DNA of 64,000 nt from positions 47,566,236 through 47,630,235 of the forward strand of contig CM055900.1 of the NCBI GenBank assembly GCA_029582155.1, read 5' to 3'. The notes under the pieces were generated by a model that was not told the DNA's origin, did no database searches, and saw only the letters and a program-made list of their open reading frames with translations. This document shows positions 11,495 through 22,959 of the stretch, in pieces. A program made the translations under genes and the position numbers. The stretch comes from Panopea generosa (Eukaryota > Mollusca > Bivalvia > Adapedonta > Hiatellidae). Each line of letters starts with the position of its first letter. Within the stretch, counting starts at the first letter, position 1.

Positions 11495-11946
11495 GTAACT
11501 AACTTTACCTCTGGTATTTCTAAATCATCAAATTATTTTGTTTTTAAAAGTATTATTTTTATAAAGCTTTATAATTGTAAAACTGATAATGATAAAACTG
11601 TATTTACATGTAACACGTTTTGTTCAGTCACTTGAAGTACCTTTTGTGAGTATATGAGAAAACAAGCAAATAAATACGGCCTGTAAGTTTGTCTCCTTGT
11701 CTTTCATTCTTTTACCTATTTATTCTATTTTTCAATTGTTTTCTTTCTAATAGTTTAGTATTAAACATTGTGACAATTTGACTGATATGTTTATTACGTT
11801 GCCATTGTCTTGTGATTATACAATACTTAGGGAAGGATGAATCTAAATTGAAAGAACTTGTGGACTAACATGTTTGCCGTATTTGTGTATACTCATATTG
11901 GTAATACCATATTTTAAGCTCAGATCTTATTTTTTATTTACTGCAG

Positions 11947-12212
11947 ATATTACATTATGGGTATCAAGTGATTGCATGCAGTACGTCCATTATGCACGCA
12001 CTGATGGGAATTGATCGTTACAGACGGATATGTAAACCATTTGATGCGCAGATGACTCTGAAATTCACGAAGTTAATTTTATTAACTCAATTCTGTAGGG
12101 CTCTCGGTACCGCTGGACCAGCAATAATTCTGTGTACCTGGCTATAGATCGTGGGTTTCGTACAAAGAGTAGTGAGATATTAATTGGTATACGTAATAAG
12201 CTAATACACGTA
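11947..12212 (+). pseudogene. Class A GPCR pseudogene, exon 2 (internally deleted)
   Basis: After an intron of only 452 bp and the acceptor TTTACTGCAG, this exon matches the first 186 bp of the intact exon 2, including the DRY region (GIDRYRRICKPFDAQMT). At 12132/12133 it jumps straight to the sequence for the end of transmembrane segment 7 (YLAIDRGF). The missing piece corresponds to 23146-23881 of the intact copy, 736 bp, which also breaks the frame. The position of the intact stop codon has changed to GTA. Transmembrane segments 5 and 6, the third intracellular loop and most of segment 7 are therefore gone. Confidence 0.92.
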
Positions 12213-12414
12213 TATGAACATAAACATAATGGTTAACTTTGACACCATCAGTAGAGGGTTTATACCAATTTAGTTTATACTATTTTATTTTAGCTCGATT
12301 GCGATTAAAGCTCAGAGCTTATATGAACCGCTTTCGAGTCAGCTTCCCTGATAGAACCAGTACTGAGTGTTGTATTCACCCATTACACTTCCGCCCCGCT
12401 TACCAATTTATCAT

Positions 12415-15400
12415 TTCAATCAATTCAATAGTTTATTGGCCTTAAACTAGACGATTTACAAAAACATACAGATATTATATATATTATACACTGTCTACAA
12501 TGCACCAATAAAATAGTTTATTAGTTAAATGTTATTAACACTTTTTAATATTCAATTAATAGAACAGAACATATATTTTATTAAACTTAAGCATTACAGC
12601 TCATCGTCATACATATATAAACAATCAAAACATACGTTGAAATAAGGTGGTATATGAATATCATTTCTTTAAGTTGTTATTTAAGTGTTCTCTTGGTATT
12701 TTGAAACAATCATTAATAATTAATTAAAGCATAAACGAAATACAAATTGAAATTACAATACAATGTTTTTTACATTAAACTGTTGAACGAGTACCCCTAC
12801 AATAACAAATTTGTTAAAATTGATTTTTGTCAATGTAAAGAAGGTTAGTAAGTTTTAACATGCTTGAATGAGTTGAATAATATTTAGGTATATATAATTG
12901 TCTCAGATTATTATAAAATTGGCAAATACGTATATAATGGTATTCGTCTTCAGTGTCGCTCAAGTCACAACATAAACATTTGCTTTGATCTCTTGCAATT
13001 GTTTGATGTCGCCCTGTTTCTATAGCTAGTTTATGTGATGATAACTGTATTTTAGCTATAGTATTTCTATATTTACATTTTCTAAACTTAAATAAGAAGA
13101 CGGTTCAAATATCTGTTTTAAATTTCTGTATATATGTATTCATGCAAATTTGCAATGTATATATCTTTAAGACTAGTTCGTAATAATGATACGAAAAAAT
13201 AATGTCGACTAATTCTGGACACATCCACACATCTCTATATACCATGCGTTATGCGAAGTAGATCGGACTTTAAAGGCCTAATTTAGAGAATTATGAATTT
13301 CGTCAATTTCTCTTCTTTGACTATGTATTATTGAACGTAGAATACATTTTTTTCTTGTTTAAATCCATGTAATTTAATCAATGTTTAACAATTCTCAGAT
13401 ATCTTCTTATATATAATGGAAATCGACCTAACTCGGAATATAGAGATAAACAATTTGTAGTTTTACATTAAGGACCCAGTTGCAAAGCTTTTATGAACAC
13501 GTTCGGTTGTCTGCTTTGGTGAAACCGAAATACTTCACAACTATAATTTAAAACTGACTGAAACATATGAATCAAATAGATTAAATATTATATGGTATGG
13601 AACTTCCATAGGTTTGTTACATTAAGAAATGAACTCATAGCTCTAAGTGATTTACCTGAAAGCGTATTTGTTACATGAACAATAGACACCCCATCTGACA
13701 TAACCATTCTATCTCCTTTCCATCATATAACCATTTATCATCAGCACTTAATATCACACCTTTACCTTTACACTACTATTTTTGTTTTACATTAACCATT
13801 AAGTTCCATTTTTCACAATAGAAATATAAGTTTGAGTATTTACAATATGATTAAAACGTATTACTAAAGAAAACGCTATGACATGTATATTTTCCTTGAA
13901 ATATTCATATAAAATATTATCAAATGAACAAGCTTTATAAGTACCTTAGCAATTTGGAAGCTGCAGTTATTTTTGAAATAGAAATTGGAATATCTATTTT
14001 TAAAATGTGAGTATAATCCTTTTTTGAAATATTTTTGCCCTTAGGTTGTGAAGATTTTGTTTAAAATATTTCCAAATTCCTCGCGCGCCTTTCCTTCTGA
14101 TATCATTCATCTCTATACTTAAATCTTTATTATTTTTTTTTCTTACGACAGCAATATTATAATCCCTTTTAGCTTCATAAATATTTAATCCATTAATGTC
14201 AGTTTTATTTGAATTAAAAAATAAATACATTTGTAAACTGCTTTTTATAAAATATCGTTTTGTTGTTTACATTTATTGTTATACCTATTTTTGTTGTTTT
14301 CATCCTTGCACAGTACAATAATGGGTTTAAGGTTTTAAAGTTTGTTCAAATTAGTTTCCTCTTACAGTCAAAAATTCGGTAAAAATATTAACCAAAACAT
14401 CAGCGTAACTGCCAACGGAAAGTCTCGTTTGTTAACGTCTGTTCGAGAGTTTGAATACCGTCCGTGATATCGTTTAAAAAAGTTCATTTATTTCTACCGT
14501 CCCATCTATAAAATGTCCTTGTAGTATTTTATGTATACTGTACATTTGTCATTGTATTAAAGGAAAATACTATTTGTGCATGGTTTGAAAAATTATTAAA
14601 ATCAAGCACTTCAAAATAGATAATCGACTGTACTCACTCCATTATAAGTCATGCATGTTAGTTTATCTACATTCTTATCGTTGTATAACCGTCCGTTAAC
14701 AATACGTATATTGGTCGACTTACAAAGATCAAGTAAACAATCACCAAAACGATTTGAACTAAATCACATGTAGCCCGGTGTAATGGAGTGTCTATGTTAT
14801 ATACGTCATCGTCGTCAAGGATACGATCATTGTCAATAAAATCTTTTTTACGGCTGACCCATGAATTGGTGTCCCCTGTCACATAAATAGCGCCATTATC
14901 TTTAAAAATATTACTAGCATTTTCAATTTGTCTAAAATGTCAATATCATAAATATCATGAATAGTTGAATTTTCTGGAGCTATATTTACAGCACCTAAAT
15001 AGATATCTTTTTCAATATGGAAAAATGTTTCATCAAATTTTAACCAAATCAATCAATCGACATAAATTTTAATTAATGTTACACCTTTTTAATGCTATTT
15101 TAATATAAATAATAATACCGCCACTCGGGCGCCTTTCCCTCCTATGTTGCTATTTACGGTAAATATGAATTAGATTAATATAACCATTTAAATCAATTTT
15201 AGTATGTTTATTTGACCAAGTTTCACTTAAACAAATGACGTCATATTAGATACAGTATTCACAAACTCTTCACAAGATCTTTTAGCTAATGAAAGTCCTT
15301 CAATATTCCAAGATAATCACGTTAAAACACTCTCACGTGAGTCCTAGTTTAAATTTCCTCTGTGCAAATAATTATCAATATACAGTTATCAATGTTTATG

Positions 15401-15520
15401 AACGCATCGTGACCGTCTTGTGTAGCCTTCATCATGATTGGTATTCACTTACGGCGGATTTCGACAATTCCCTTAGTGAATTGTTCTCCAATACCATACT
15501 GATTAAATGAAGTATTTACA
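12415..15520 (-). mobile_element. Non-LTR retrotransposon (LINE), minus strand, decayed
   Basis: Read from 15520 down, the element shows an endonuclease region (LSWNIEGLSLAKRS near 15290; TGDTNSWVSRKKDFIDNDR at 14667-14882, the GDxNxR motif), a linker (EMNDIRRKGARGIWKYFKQN at 14000-14230), the downstream half of the reverse transcriptase (KWNLMVNVKQK, LSADDKWLYDGKEIEW, FGFTKADNR and CNWVLNVK between 13300 and 13850) and a C-terminal cysteine motif (CLCCDLSDTEDEYHYI near 12960). Many stops and frame changes occur, and the fingers/palm part of the reverse transcriptase with its YxDD box appears to be missing. It lies between the GPCR pseudogene and the intact copy and is long dead. Confidence 0.8.
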
Positions 15521-15990
15521 GGATTCTGAACATTCTTTCAACGATTGTCTTTAAACAAATTACCTAATAATGTTTATATCAAAACAAATATAATTGCACT
15601 ATGCAAATAACTATAATTGCATTATACAATTTAATGCAGGCTTGTGCCTTTAAATCATGGACCCGATAGATTCTGTGGCCGATCAGAGTTTATATAGTTT
15701 GCGCATTGATATCCTTTATAGGGGGACCATAATATTTGATGTTTGATATAATTGTACAGTTTTGCAGCTAAGATCGAAAGAATATCGGTGATATAGGTGA
15801 GACCTCTTTAAGTCAGCATGAATAAAGCGAACATTTTGATTCCAAGCCTTATGTACCTTAACGTTTAGTGGTGATACAAGATCGATGATGTAAGGAAATT
15901 GCCACAGATATTAAATAATATTAGACAAAGGTTAAATGAAAATATGAAGTATTACGTAATCAATGAGTTTTCGGTATCAATAGATGAAGT
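15521..15990. other. Junction between two LINEs
   Basis: No ORF or repeat recognised. It separates the minus-strand LINE on the left from the plus-strand LINE on the right. Confidence 0.4.
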
Positions 15991-15999
15991 GGTAACTTA

Positions 16000-17960
16000 A
16001 ATGCATCAGTGACGGCATAGGATCGTCATCAAACACTTTATCACCCATCGAATCATTGGATTTCACGAAGAACTTGACATTTGTTCACTACAATGTTTAA
16101 AGTATGATCCAAACAATCGATATCTTACGAATGAAGTGGTACTCAGCCTCTTCGATTCACTGAAACAAGGCTAATTCAGTCTGTATGAACTAACGATCTC
16201 GTATGTGGCTCTTTCTCGATTCAAGAGCGTAAATGTCATAAAGGTGACAGTCATGGTGGACTTTTACTATTGGTCAAAGTCGCAGTTCATTACAAGCGTA
16301 GAACATACATGAAACCAGTTGAAATCGAATGCATATGGATTGAACTCTCAACACAAACTAATCGACTTCTTTACAGACCCCCGAATGCAGGTCACTTGTA
16401 CGTTGCTTCTGTAGATTCGTTTCATCTTGCAATTTACACCGATATAAATAATATACAGTTATTACTGGTGATTTTAAATTTTACATCATATGAACAAATC
16501 AATTACCTGTGCGAACAGTTTTCTTTATTACCCAAACCTACCAATTATACAAAAAAACAACAACTCGTCATCCATTATAGACATCATGCTTGTAAACAAT
16601 AATGATATTTTACTTTATAGCGGGGTAGCGATCCCTTTTTGGATCAGAATATCCGATTCCATTGTCCAATATTTGGGATATTTGACTTAAAAAAGAATAT
16701 AATCCTTTTCAAGACAAGTATGGAATGTGAAAATGATAAGTAAGAAATTAAGGACCAACTGAAAAACAAGGCAATTGTTTCAAATTAGGACTTATTACGA
16801 TAATGAAGTACATATACAATACATTCTAAACACTTGACGTTCTAAACACTTAACACAGAGCACATAATTACAATCTCTAAAGATTGTATTAGCAAAAAAA
16901 AGTTAAAATTGTTACAAAACGAACCTCAATGGCTAACATCAGTTATCAAACGTAACATATTAGTACGTTACAAGCCCAAACGTGCATATAGAAATGCATA
17001 ATGCAGTGACTGACCAGCACATTGGAAAATATTTAGAAGGAATATTAAATTGTCCTACAGAAACACGATAGGCAGATAAACTAAAAAATGATAATCGCTC
17101 TTCTAAAAACTGTTGGACGTCCCTAAAATATTTCCTGCACCACTAACCATCGAAACCTCCTTAACAATCGAATCACAAAGTTTGTACCCCAGATGAAGTA
17201 AAAGATATTTTAACAAAAGGTCCAGATGAAATTAACAGTCAAGTCTTGCGCGAACTAATAGAAGAACTTGCATATCCTCTTTTTTAATTATTCTCTTATT
17301 TCTTGGGATATTTCTTGTAACTGGAAGGATGCACATGTATGCCTCATTTCCTCAAATCAGGTGACGCTTCCATAGTTTCTTACTACCGGCCGATTTCAAT
17401 ATCGATAAGATTTTCGAGAAAATTTTGTTCGAACGTGTCTGTAATTTCATTTACCAACATAACGTCTTAACAACTGTACAAGGTGTGCAAATCTTACACA
17501 CAAGACATCATCGTACAAAATGTAGTTCTTTAAAACAAAATGTATTCTTGAAAAACATGATAAAATCTCCACATTGTAGATGCGGTGACGTCGATGATGT
17601 CGAACATTTTTTTCTGAATGTCATCTTTATACAAATCTCAAATATAACTTCCTAAACACGATTTTTAGATTTACAAAAATCACGTTATCCACCTTTTTCT
17701 ACGGTGGTTCTCACATAACACTAATAATTCTAAAATTATTGATGCGATTTATCGCTATATGCGTAGTACAAACATATTTAAATACAGATTTTAACATACA
17801 AAACACAAAAGAATTTATATAGCCGAAAATTGTTTCGCGCACGCCCCCTGTGTGTGTCCATTATCCTCTAAGCTTGATAATAACTCACATTTTTTTTCTA
17901 CCCGACAAGAGTATCCTAATGGTTAACCCCTTTTGTTTATTTTCTTTTCTTCTTACTTGT
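16000..17960 (+). mobile_element. Non-LTR retrotransposon (LINE), plus strand, internally deleted
   Basis: The order of pieces is that of an endonuclease/reverse transcriptase LINE. The endonuclease start (FVHYNV near 16080) is followed by VEIECIWIEL and LLYRPPNAGH (16270-16440), LCEQFSLLPKPTNYT (16500-16550) and SSIIDIMLVNNNDILL (16560-16610). The start of the reverse transcriptase follows (GPDEINSQVLRELIEELAYP at about 17219, WKDAHV near 17320, and KIFEKILFERVCNFIYQHNV near 17410). The frame then jumps to the C-terminal cysteine motif (CRCGDVDDVEHFFL near 17575). The palm with YxDD is deleted between about 17490 and 17540, and there are several stops and frame changes. It is not active. Confidence 0.85.
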
Positions 17961-18249
17961 ATTATATTATAATTAGTTTAATTAATATATGCTTAAATGA
18001 ATCCGCCTCCTATGTAAATATTAAAAATAACAACAGAAGATAATCTCTATAAGCATATCGCTTCCGTTTTAATCCTTGAATGTTGGTGTATATATGATTG
18101 TATGTATTTTTTATATAAAATACGTTAAAACCAAAGGAAAAAAACACAAGCATGTTAAGTCATGATTGTAATTCCAGATACATGATAATGATTATTAGAA
18201 GAACCACTGCCCGTCTGCAAATAGTTCTATAAAGAACATTTGTTTTTGG
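17961..18249. other. A+T-rich non-coding stretch
   Basis: Nothing recognised. Confidence 0.4.
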
Positions 18250-18984
18250 TTTTATAATAATCCATGACGTCGAGAGCAACTCAATGAACTAAATTTACAA
18301 TGTTTACGGACGTACCTCTCCCTGAAATGAAGAGCACGTGTCCAAAGACGGATACTGGTAGGAGTACCGTTTGATAACATATAACGAAACACAGCTTTGC
18401 TTCCTCCTAGATGATTACTTGACACTTACAAACAGACAGCCCAAACATAAAATTATGCGCTTGCTAGAATCTCTCTCGAAGCATCGGTTCAATAGATCGA
18501 ATTTCTGTATACTAACGTTTGCCCGAAGAAAACTCATTCTAATATTTGTAGTCGCGTCACGCTTGATTTCAAAATATTAGTAAACATTCTTAAACAGTAC
18601 TAATGGATATTTTCTTGAACTTTCTATCATAAGTTGATAGAAACGGATGAAAAAAGGGATTATTTGCAACAGTTACACCTTTTGTCGAACATGATCGCGT
18701 ACAGGCGAACTATGATGCCTTTCAACCATTTACCAGAGTTAAGCCCCTTTCCAATTAAAGAATCGAAATTAAGAATATGCACACAAACTCGAATATTTTA
18801 CTTTCATATTTGCATCGTGTAGATATATCATAATTTTAAGAAATAGAGTTTAAGTGAAAAATTATCATATATGATATATGAGCAACAGTGATGGAACTGA
18901 ATTTTAAAAAAGTAATCGTCTAATCATTTAAATTGTTAATGTCTGTAGAGGAATATTTTAACTAATTCTGGAAAAATTGAGACC
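18250..18984 (+). repeat. Duplicated 5' flank of intact GPCR gene
   Basis: It matches parts of 9990-10450 (CACGTGTCCAAAGACGGATA, TACTTGACACTTACAAACAGA). The homologous flank resumes after the two MITEs and continues to the gene start. Any promoter elements are not obvious. Confidence 0.6.
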
Positions 18985-19188
18985 TGGCCTCTGTTTCACC
19001 AACATTTTTCTTAAATACTTACATCTTTAACTAAGTTTTGACTGGTTATTTAGCTATTATATAAAAAAAATCATTGAAACCATGTGCAGTTTAACTGGAA
19101 CCAATCTAACACCAATATCACTTGTTTGCTTTTCTTAGATTTACGTGTTTAAGTATTCAAGTAAAATGTTGGTGAAACAGGAGCCTAG
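18985..19188. mobile_element. Foldback MITE 1
   Basis: The ends are inverted repeats: GGCCTCTGTTTCACCAACAT at the left and ATGTTGGTGAAACAGGAGCC at the right are complementary with one or two mismatches, and the match continues inward as TTTTCTTAAATACTTA against TAAGTATTCAAGTAAA. No coding capacity is present, so it is a non-autonomous element of about 204 bp. It abuts a relative at 19187-19326. Confidence 0.8.
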
Positions 19189-19326
19189 GCCCGGTTTCTC
19201 GAAAATACTTTAGTATGCTATTTTACTTAAACTCAAATAGTGTACTCAATTTAAGTATAAAATCGAGCAAACTATCGAGTTTAAGTTAAATAAGAGACTT
19301 AAATATTTTTGTGAAACAGGGGCCTG
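19187..19326. mobile_element. Foldback MITE 2, same family
   Basis: A 140-bp near-palindrome. AGGCCCGGTTTCTCGAAAAT at the left pairs with ATTTTTGTGAAACAGGGGCCT at the right, and ACTTAAACTC pairs with GAGTTTAAGT further in. The terminal GGCC(C/T)NGTTTC sequence is shared with MITE 1, whose right end overlaps or touches its left end. Confidence 0.8.
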
Positions 19327-19996
19327 ATCTTTAATTAACTAAAACCCTTACACGTGAATATCCCCATTTCCTGCAAAATAGTAAATGTTGACTCATGATT
19401 GTCATATATGTCTCTACGCGAGCCGCTGCCGTTTCTACTACTAATCTTCGGTGTCTATAAGCCAGGCTGTGCCGAACTCCCATATAAGTCGTCTTTCGAA
19501 GTCACTCGATTTAATAATGAATCTAACATTGTTTACCGAAATCTTGCGGTTGTAAATTATTATTGATTATCTCTGAAATCTGCGTAAATATAATCTGTAA
19601 GCTCGTCATTCTAGACTATAAGTTCGTCATTCTATCGTTAAACATGTTTCTAATTACTTGTAAGTTCTCAACTGTTGAGTGATTTACAGAAACAAGATAC
19701 GGAAACGGCAAAAAAGGATCTACGGAGCTTTTGACAAACTGCTGATCAGTAAAACCATATTATTTTATTTTTCATATCATTTTCAGTGTCTGTCTGCTCG
19801 GATGCGTAGGTAGAAACATATTTAATGGTTAATGGTAAATCCTAAGAATGTCTGCAGTGTCATAAGTAATATAGGGAAATGAATGAAATCATTAAACTCT
19901 ATAGTACAAGCTGTTTGGAATTTACCATCACGTGCACTGTTATATTACTCAGCTGTGGCAGAAGACAGTGCAATCAAAAGAAAATAAGTTGTCATC

Positions 19997-20284
19997 ATGA
20001 CAAATGCTACTCAGTATATGAATCTACATGATATCAACGCTGCAAAGGTGTCCACGGTGAACATCCCGGCAGTCGTGTACATAGCCATACTGATAGGTAT
20101 TGGGTTCGTGGGGAACCTTCTCGTCGTATTAGTGTTTGCCTTTAAAGTGAAAAGACGATCTTCATACCAACTGTTCGTTCTAGTGATGGGAATACACGAT
20201 CTTACAGCGTGCAGCCTGGCAATGCCTGGACTCTTGTTTAGACTTCTGAACCCATTCACATTTTACAGCAGTTCTGGTTGCAAG
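19997..20284 (+). CDS. Orphan class A (rhodopsin-like) GPCR, exon 1
   Basis: This exon encodes residues 1-96 of a 429-residue seven-transmembrane receptor. The N-terminus has an N-glycosylation sequon (NAT, residues 3-5). Transmembrane segment 1 (about 25-50) carries the Gly-Asn pair (GFVGNLLVV). The first loop has KRRSSYQ. Segment 2 has the conserved aspartate in HDLTACSLAMP. The exon ends in SSSGCK, where Cys is the extracellular end of segment 3 that normally pairs with loop 2. The donor CAAG|GTAACT is in phase 0. The start was chosen because the ATG is followed at once by conserved receptor sequence and the pseudogene keeps the same position as ACG. A broken paralogue lies 8.8 kb upstream. 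The ligand is unknown; a neuropeptide or amine is likely for this class. It would act at the plasma membrane through G proteins. Confidence 0.88.
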
Positions 20285-22959
20285 GTAACTACAAATCTAT
20301 TATTCCTAAATCTCTTAGTAAATAGTTTCAAAGTCTAAACTAACTGCTAAATGCACTGTTTCAAGAAGAGGTAACGTAACAGCCATGTTTTCGCTTTGAA
20401 AACTAATAGTCTTTTAAGTATCGAAATCTCCAAGTTATACTTTAAATATTGTTTCTAAAATGAAAGCGTTAATTCGTCATACATGTACCAACTACGATGT
20501 TCTGTATATTATAACCAGACATATACAAGGGATGAGTTCAGTTCGGTTTAACATTTGCTAACGTTAGCTAACAGATTTTCCTGGACACTGGCTTAACGTA
20601 AAATTAGCACACAGTATGCAATACATACAGGAACCAAGTAGCAAACACGTTTGCTGTTTATCGGTGCTGAACGCAGCCCTGTATATACACAATTACCATT
20701 TTTATTCTGAATGTCGTGTCAATATTTTTGTGTCTGCGTCATTAGTTAATGTTTGACTTTTTTTCATCAATAAATTACGAATATTATGTATACTGTAAAC
20801 ATTATGAAAGAATCAAGTCGAATTCACGACTACTTTATAATCGACCTAGTTTCTTCAACACCATCTTGTTTACACTGTGTACGGTTATCTATTTATTTTC
20901 TTCTTCTTTCCACATATCTTTATAATATTCTCATTTGAACTAGATCTAGTATCTAAAAATTGATCTTCTTGTGACCTATACTCAAAATGTGCAAACATGT
21001 TTGAAATTCGATATAGCATTTAAAATTGGTAAAATAATTCAAATGGACATAGAAAGAGGATCTTACATGAGTGCTTATTTATTATTAAATATATTAAACG
21101 AGTTGGAAAAAATATATTATGTGAGGCTCTGCTGAGCAACGAGAAACGACAAAAAATTGGGTACATTTGGTTTCCGTGAGTCATCATATGACGTAACGTC
21201 TCAAAATAACGTCATTTAACCATGACAAATCGAGGTCATTTATATATTCGGGCAAGTCGGAAAGTACTTCGGCAATTTACGTACCAAAGCCGAATACTAA
21301 AAACACTGACCAATAAATCGGTATTGATATTACACTAGACTAATATAAAAAATTATGTCATAGGTGATAAATGTATACTTATATTGGTAGTATAGTTTAA
21401 ATAAATGTATTGCTTATAACAATACAGTTTCATTAAAAAATAGTAGTATAACTATATATACTTAGCAAAAAAAGAGACGTCCCTAGTCTATAAATGATGT
21501 AGCTCTGTCTGTGTTTGAGTTACATGCCCAATGTACATGTAATTTTTACCATGGCGATATTGAGAAAAAAGATAATAGAGTTTACCTAATGTACATCATG
21601 TACATAGCGCTTAGTGCTCAGAACATTCATTTCCACCTTTTCCACGTGCACGCAATACATGCAGTCGACAGGTTTTTCAGTCCACGTGATTCATGCAATT
21701 GAAACATTTTTTTTAGTTTTTCACAGTTTTCAACATGCCACTCATTTCTAAATACGGACGCATTTGGGATGATAGTTGGTGGGGTTACGGCCATGGCGTT
21801 TGCGTGTCAGTTCGGGTGCTATCGCACCGACATACCCGGACTGTTAACGTAAGCGTCGGTTGCCATCTACCTTCGCTGCTGGGCGGCATAGTATCTCAGC
21901 ACAGACTATTTGTTATCGTTTGCGTCGAAACTCCCAACCATTCAGAGTACGGCGGCGCCCATACACTGGTCAAATATTGACCCGACGTCACCGCGTTGCC
22001 ACGCATTTATAGGTGCAACGTCATCTGAACTGGAGCTGAATGGCAGTCCTGGTTCACCAGACAATACTTGGCACAAATCAATGTTTTGACATTGCCGTTA
22101 ATTTCACCTGATGCTTACCAAAATTGAAAATATCTGGGTCTTAAAGAGAGAGCAAACCACCAAATGATAATCTTGGTGATTTGACTCAGGCGTTAGAGCG
22201 GGAATCGAGGAATTTGCTAATGCATTGGTTTTGCGGTACATTACGTCGAGGTGCAGTAAAATTATTGAATACATACCTGCAAGTGGTGGTCATATTCGCT
22301 TTTAATGAAAATTAATGCAAGTGACCAATTCTGACTCAAACTCGATGACCTAAACGTTACATAACGAGTGTCTGATATTTTGTGATTTTTTATATTGGCT
22401 TCCCCATGGTATTACTATGAAAATGCTCGTGCTAGCCATATTTAGTGAAATGATATCAATCCACAAATGAATAAACTTTATATTTGATTATGATTTATTA
22501 CTATATTACTTTTTTTGGCTTTCTGGAAAATGTAATTCAGATAAGCAGTGGCGTTTCGTTTTTTGATCAGTATATTTATGTACAAAGTTAACGCATATAA
22601 GCAAGAGGTCACACGTTCTGCAAATTTCAGTAACGGCCCGTCCTTCGTGCAAATAAAGTACAATAATAATGGAAGACATATTAATTTTAGATTAAATAGC
22701 TTAAAAAAGTAAACACTACGATTTCAATAAATATGTTATATGACTAAGATTCGCAATAAATGCAAGAGATAGACAGTAAAGTACGAATATGTATTGATAA
22801 GGTAAAACATAATTGTTTTTAATAACATAAGCAAATTATAAAGACTAAAGAATAATGATAAATAAAATAAAGAACTGCAAATAAAAAAAAATTGACTCGA
22901 AGACTCAGTTTTTAGAATAAAACATATTTAAACTAACCTGAATTTGTTATTTACTGCAG
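20285..22959 (+). other. GPCR intron 1 (2,675 bp)
   Basis: The borders are GTAACT and TTTACTGCAG. Apart from the Tc1 remnant at 21463-22135 it is A+T-rich with no recognised feature. The equivalent intron in the pseudogene is 452 bp, so more than 2 kb has been gained here or lost there. Confidence 0.8.
21463..22135 (+). mobile_element. Tc1/mariner-like transposon remnant
   Basis: The left end AGCAAAAAAAGAGACGTCCC at 21464 looks like the terminal repeat of Tc1-type elements. Reading frames then give parts of the transposase. A helix-turn-helix region is in GGVTAMAFACQFGCYR (about 21778-21830). Further on are RPYTGQILTRRHRVATHL and RHLNW (about 21955-22040), the usual segment before the DDE domain. 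Frames change several times and the catalytic DDE half is absent, so the element is dead. It sits inside the GPCR intron. Confidence 0.65.
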
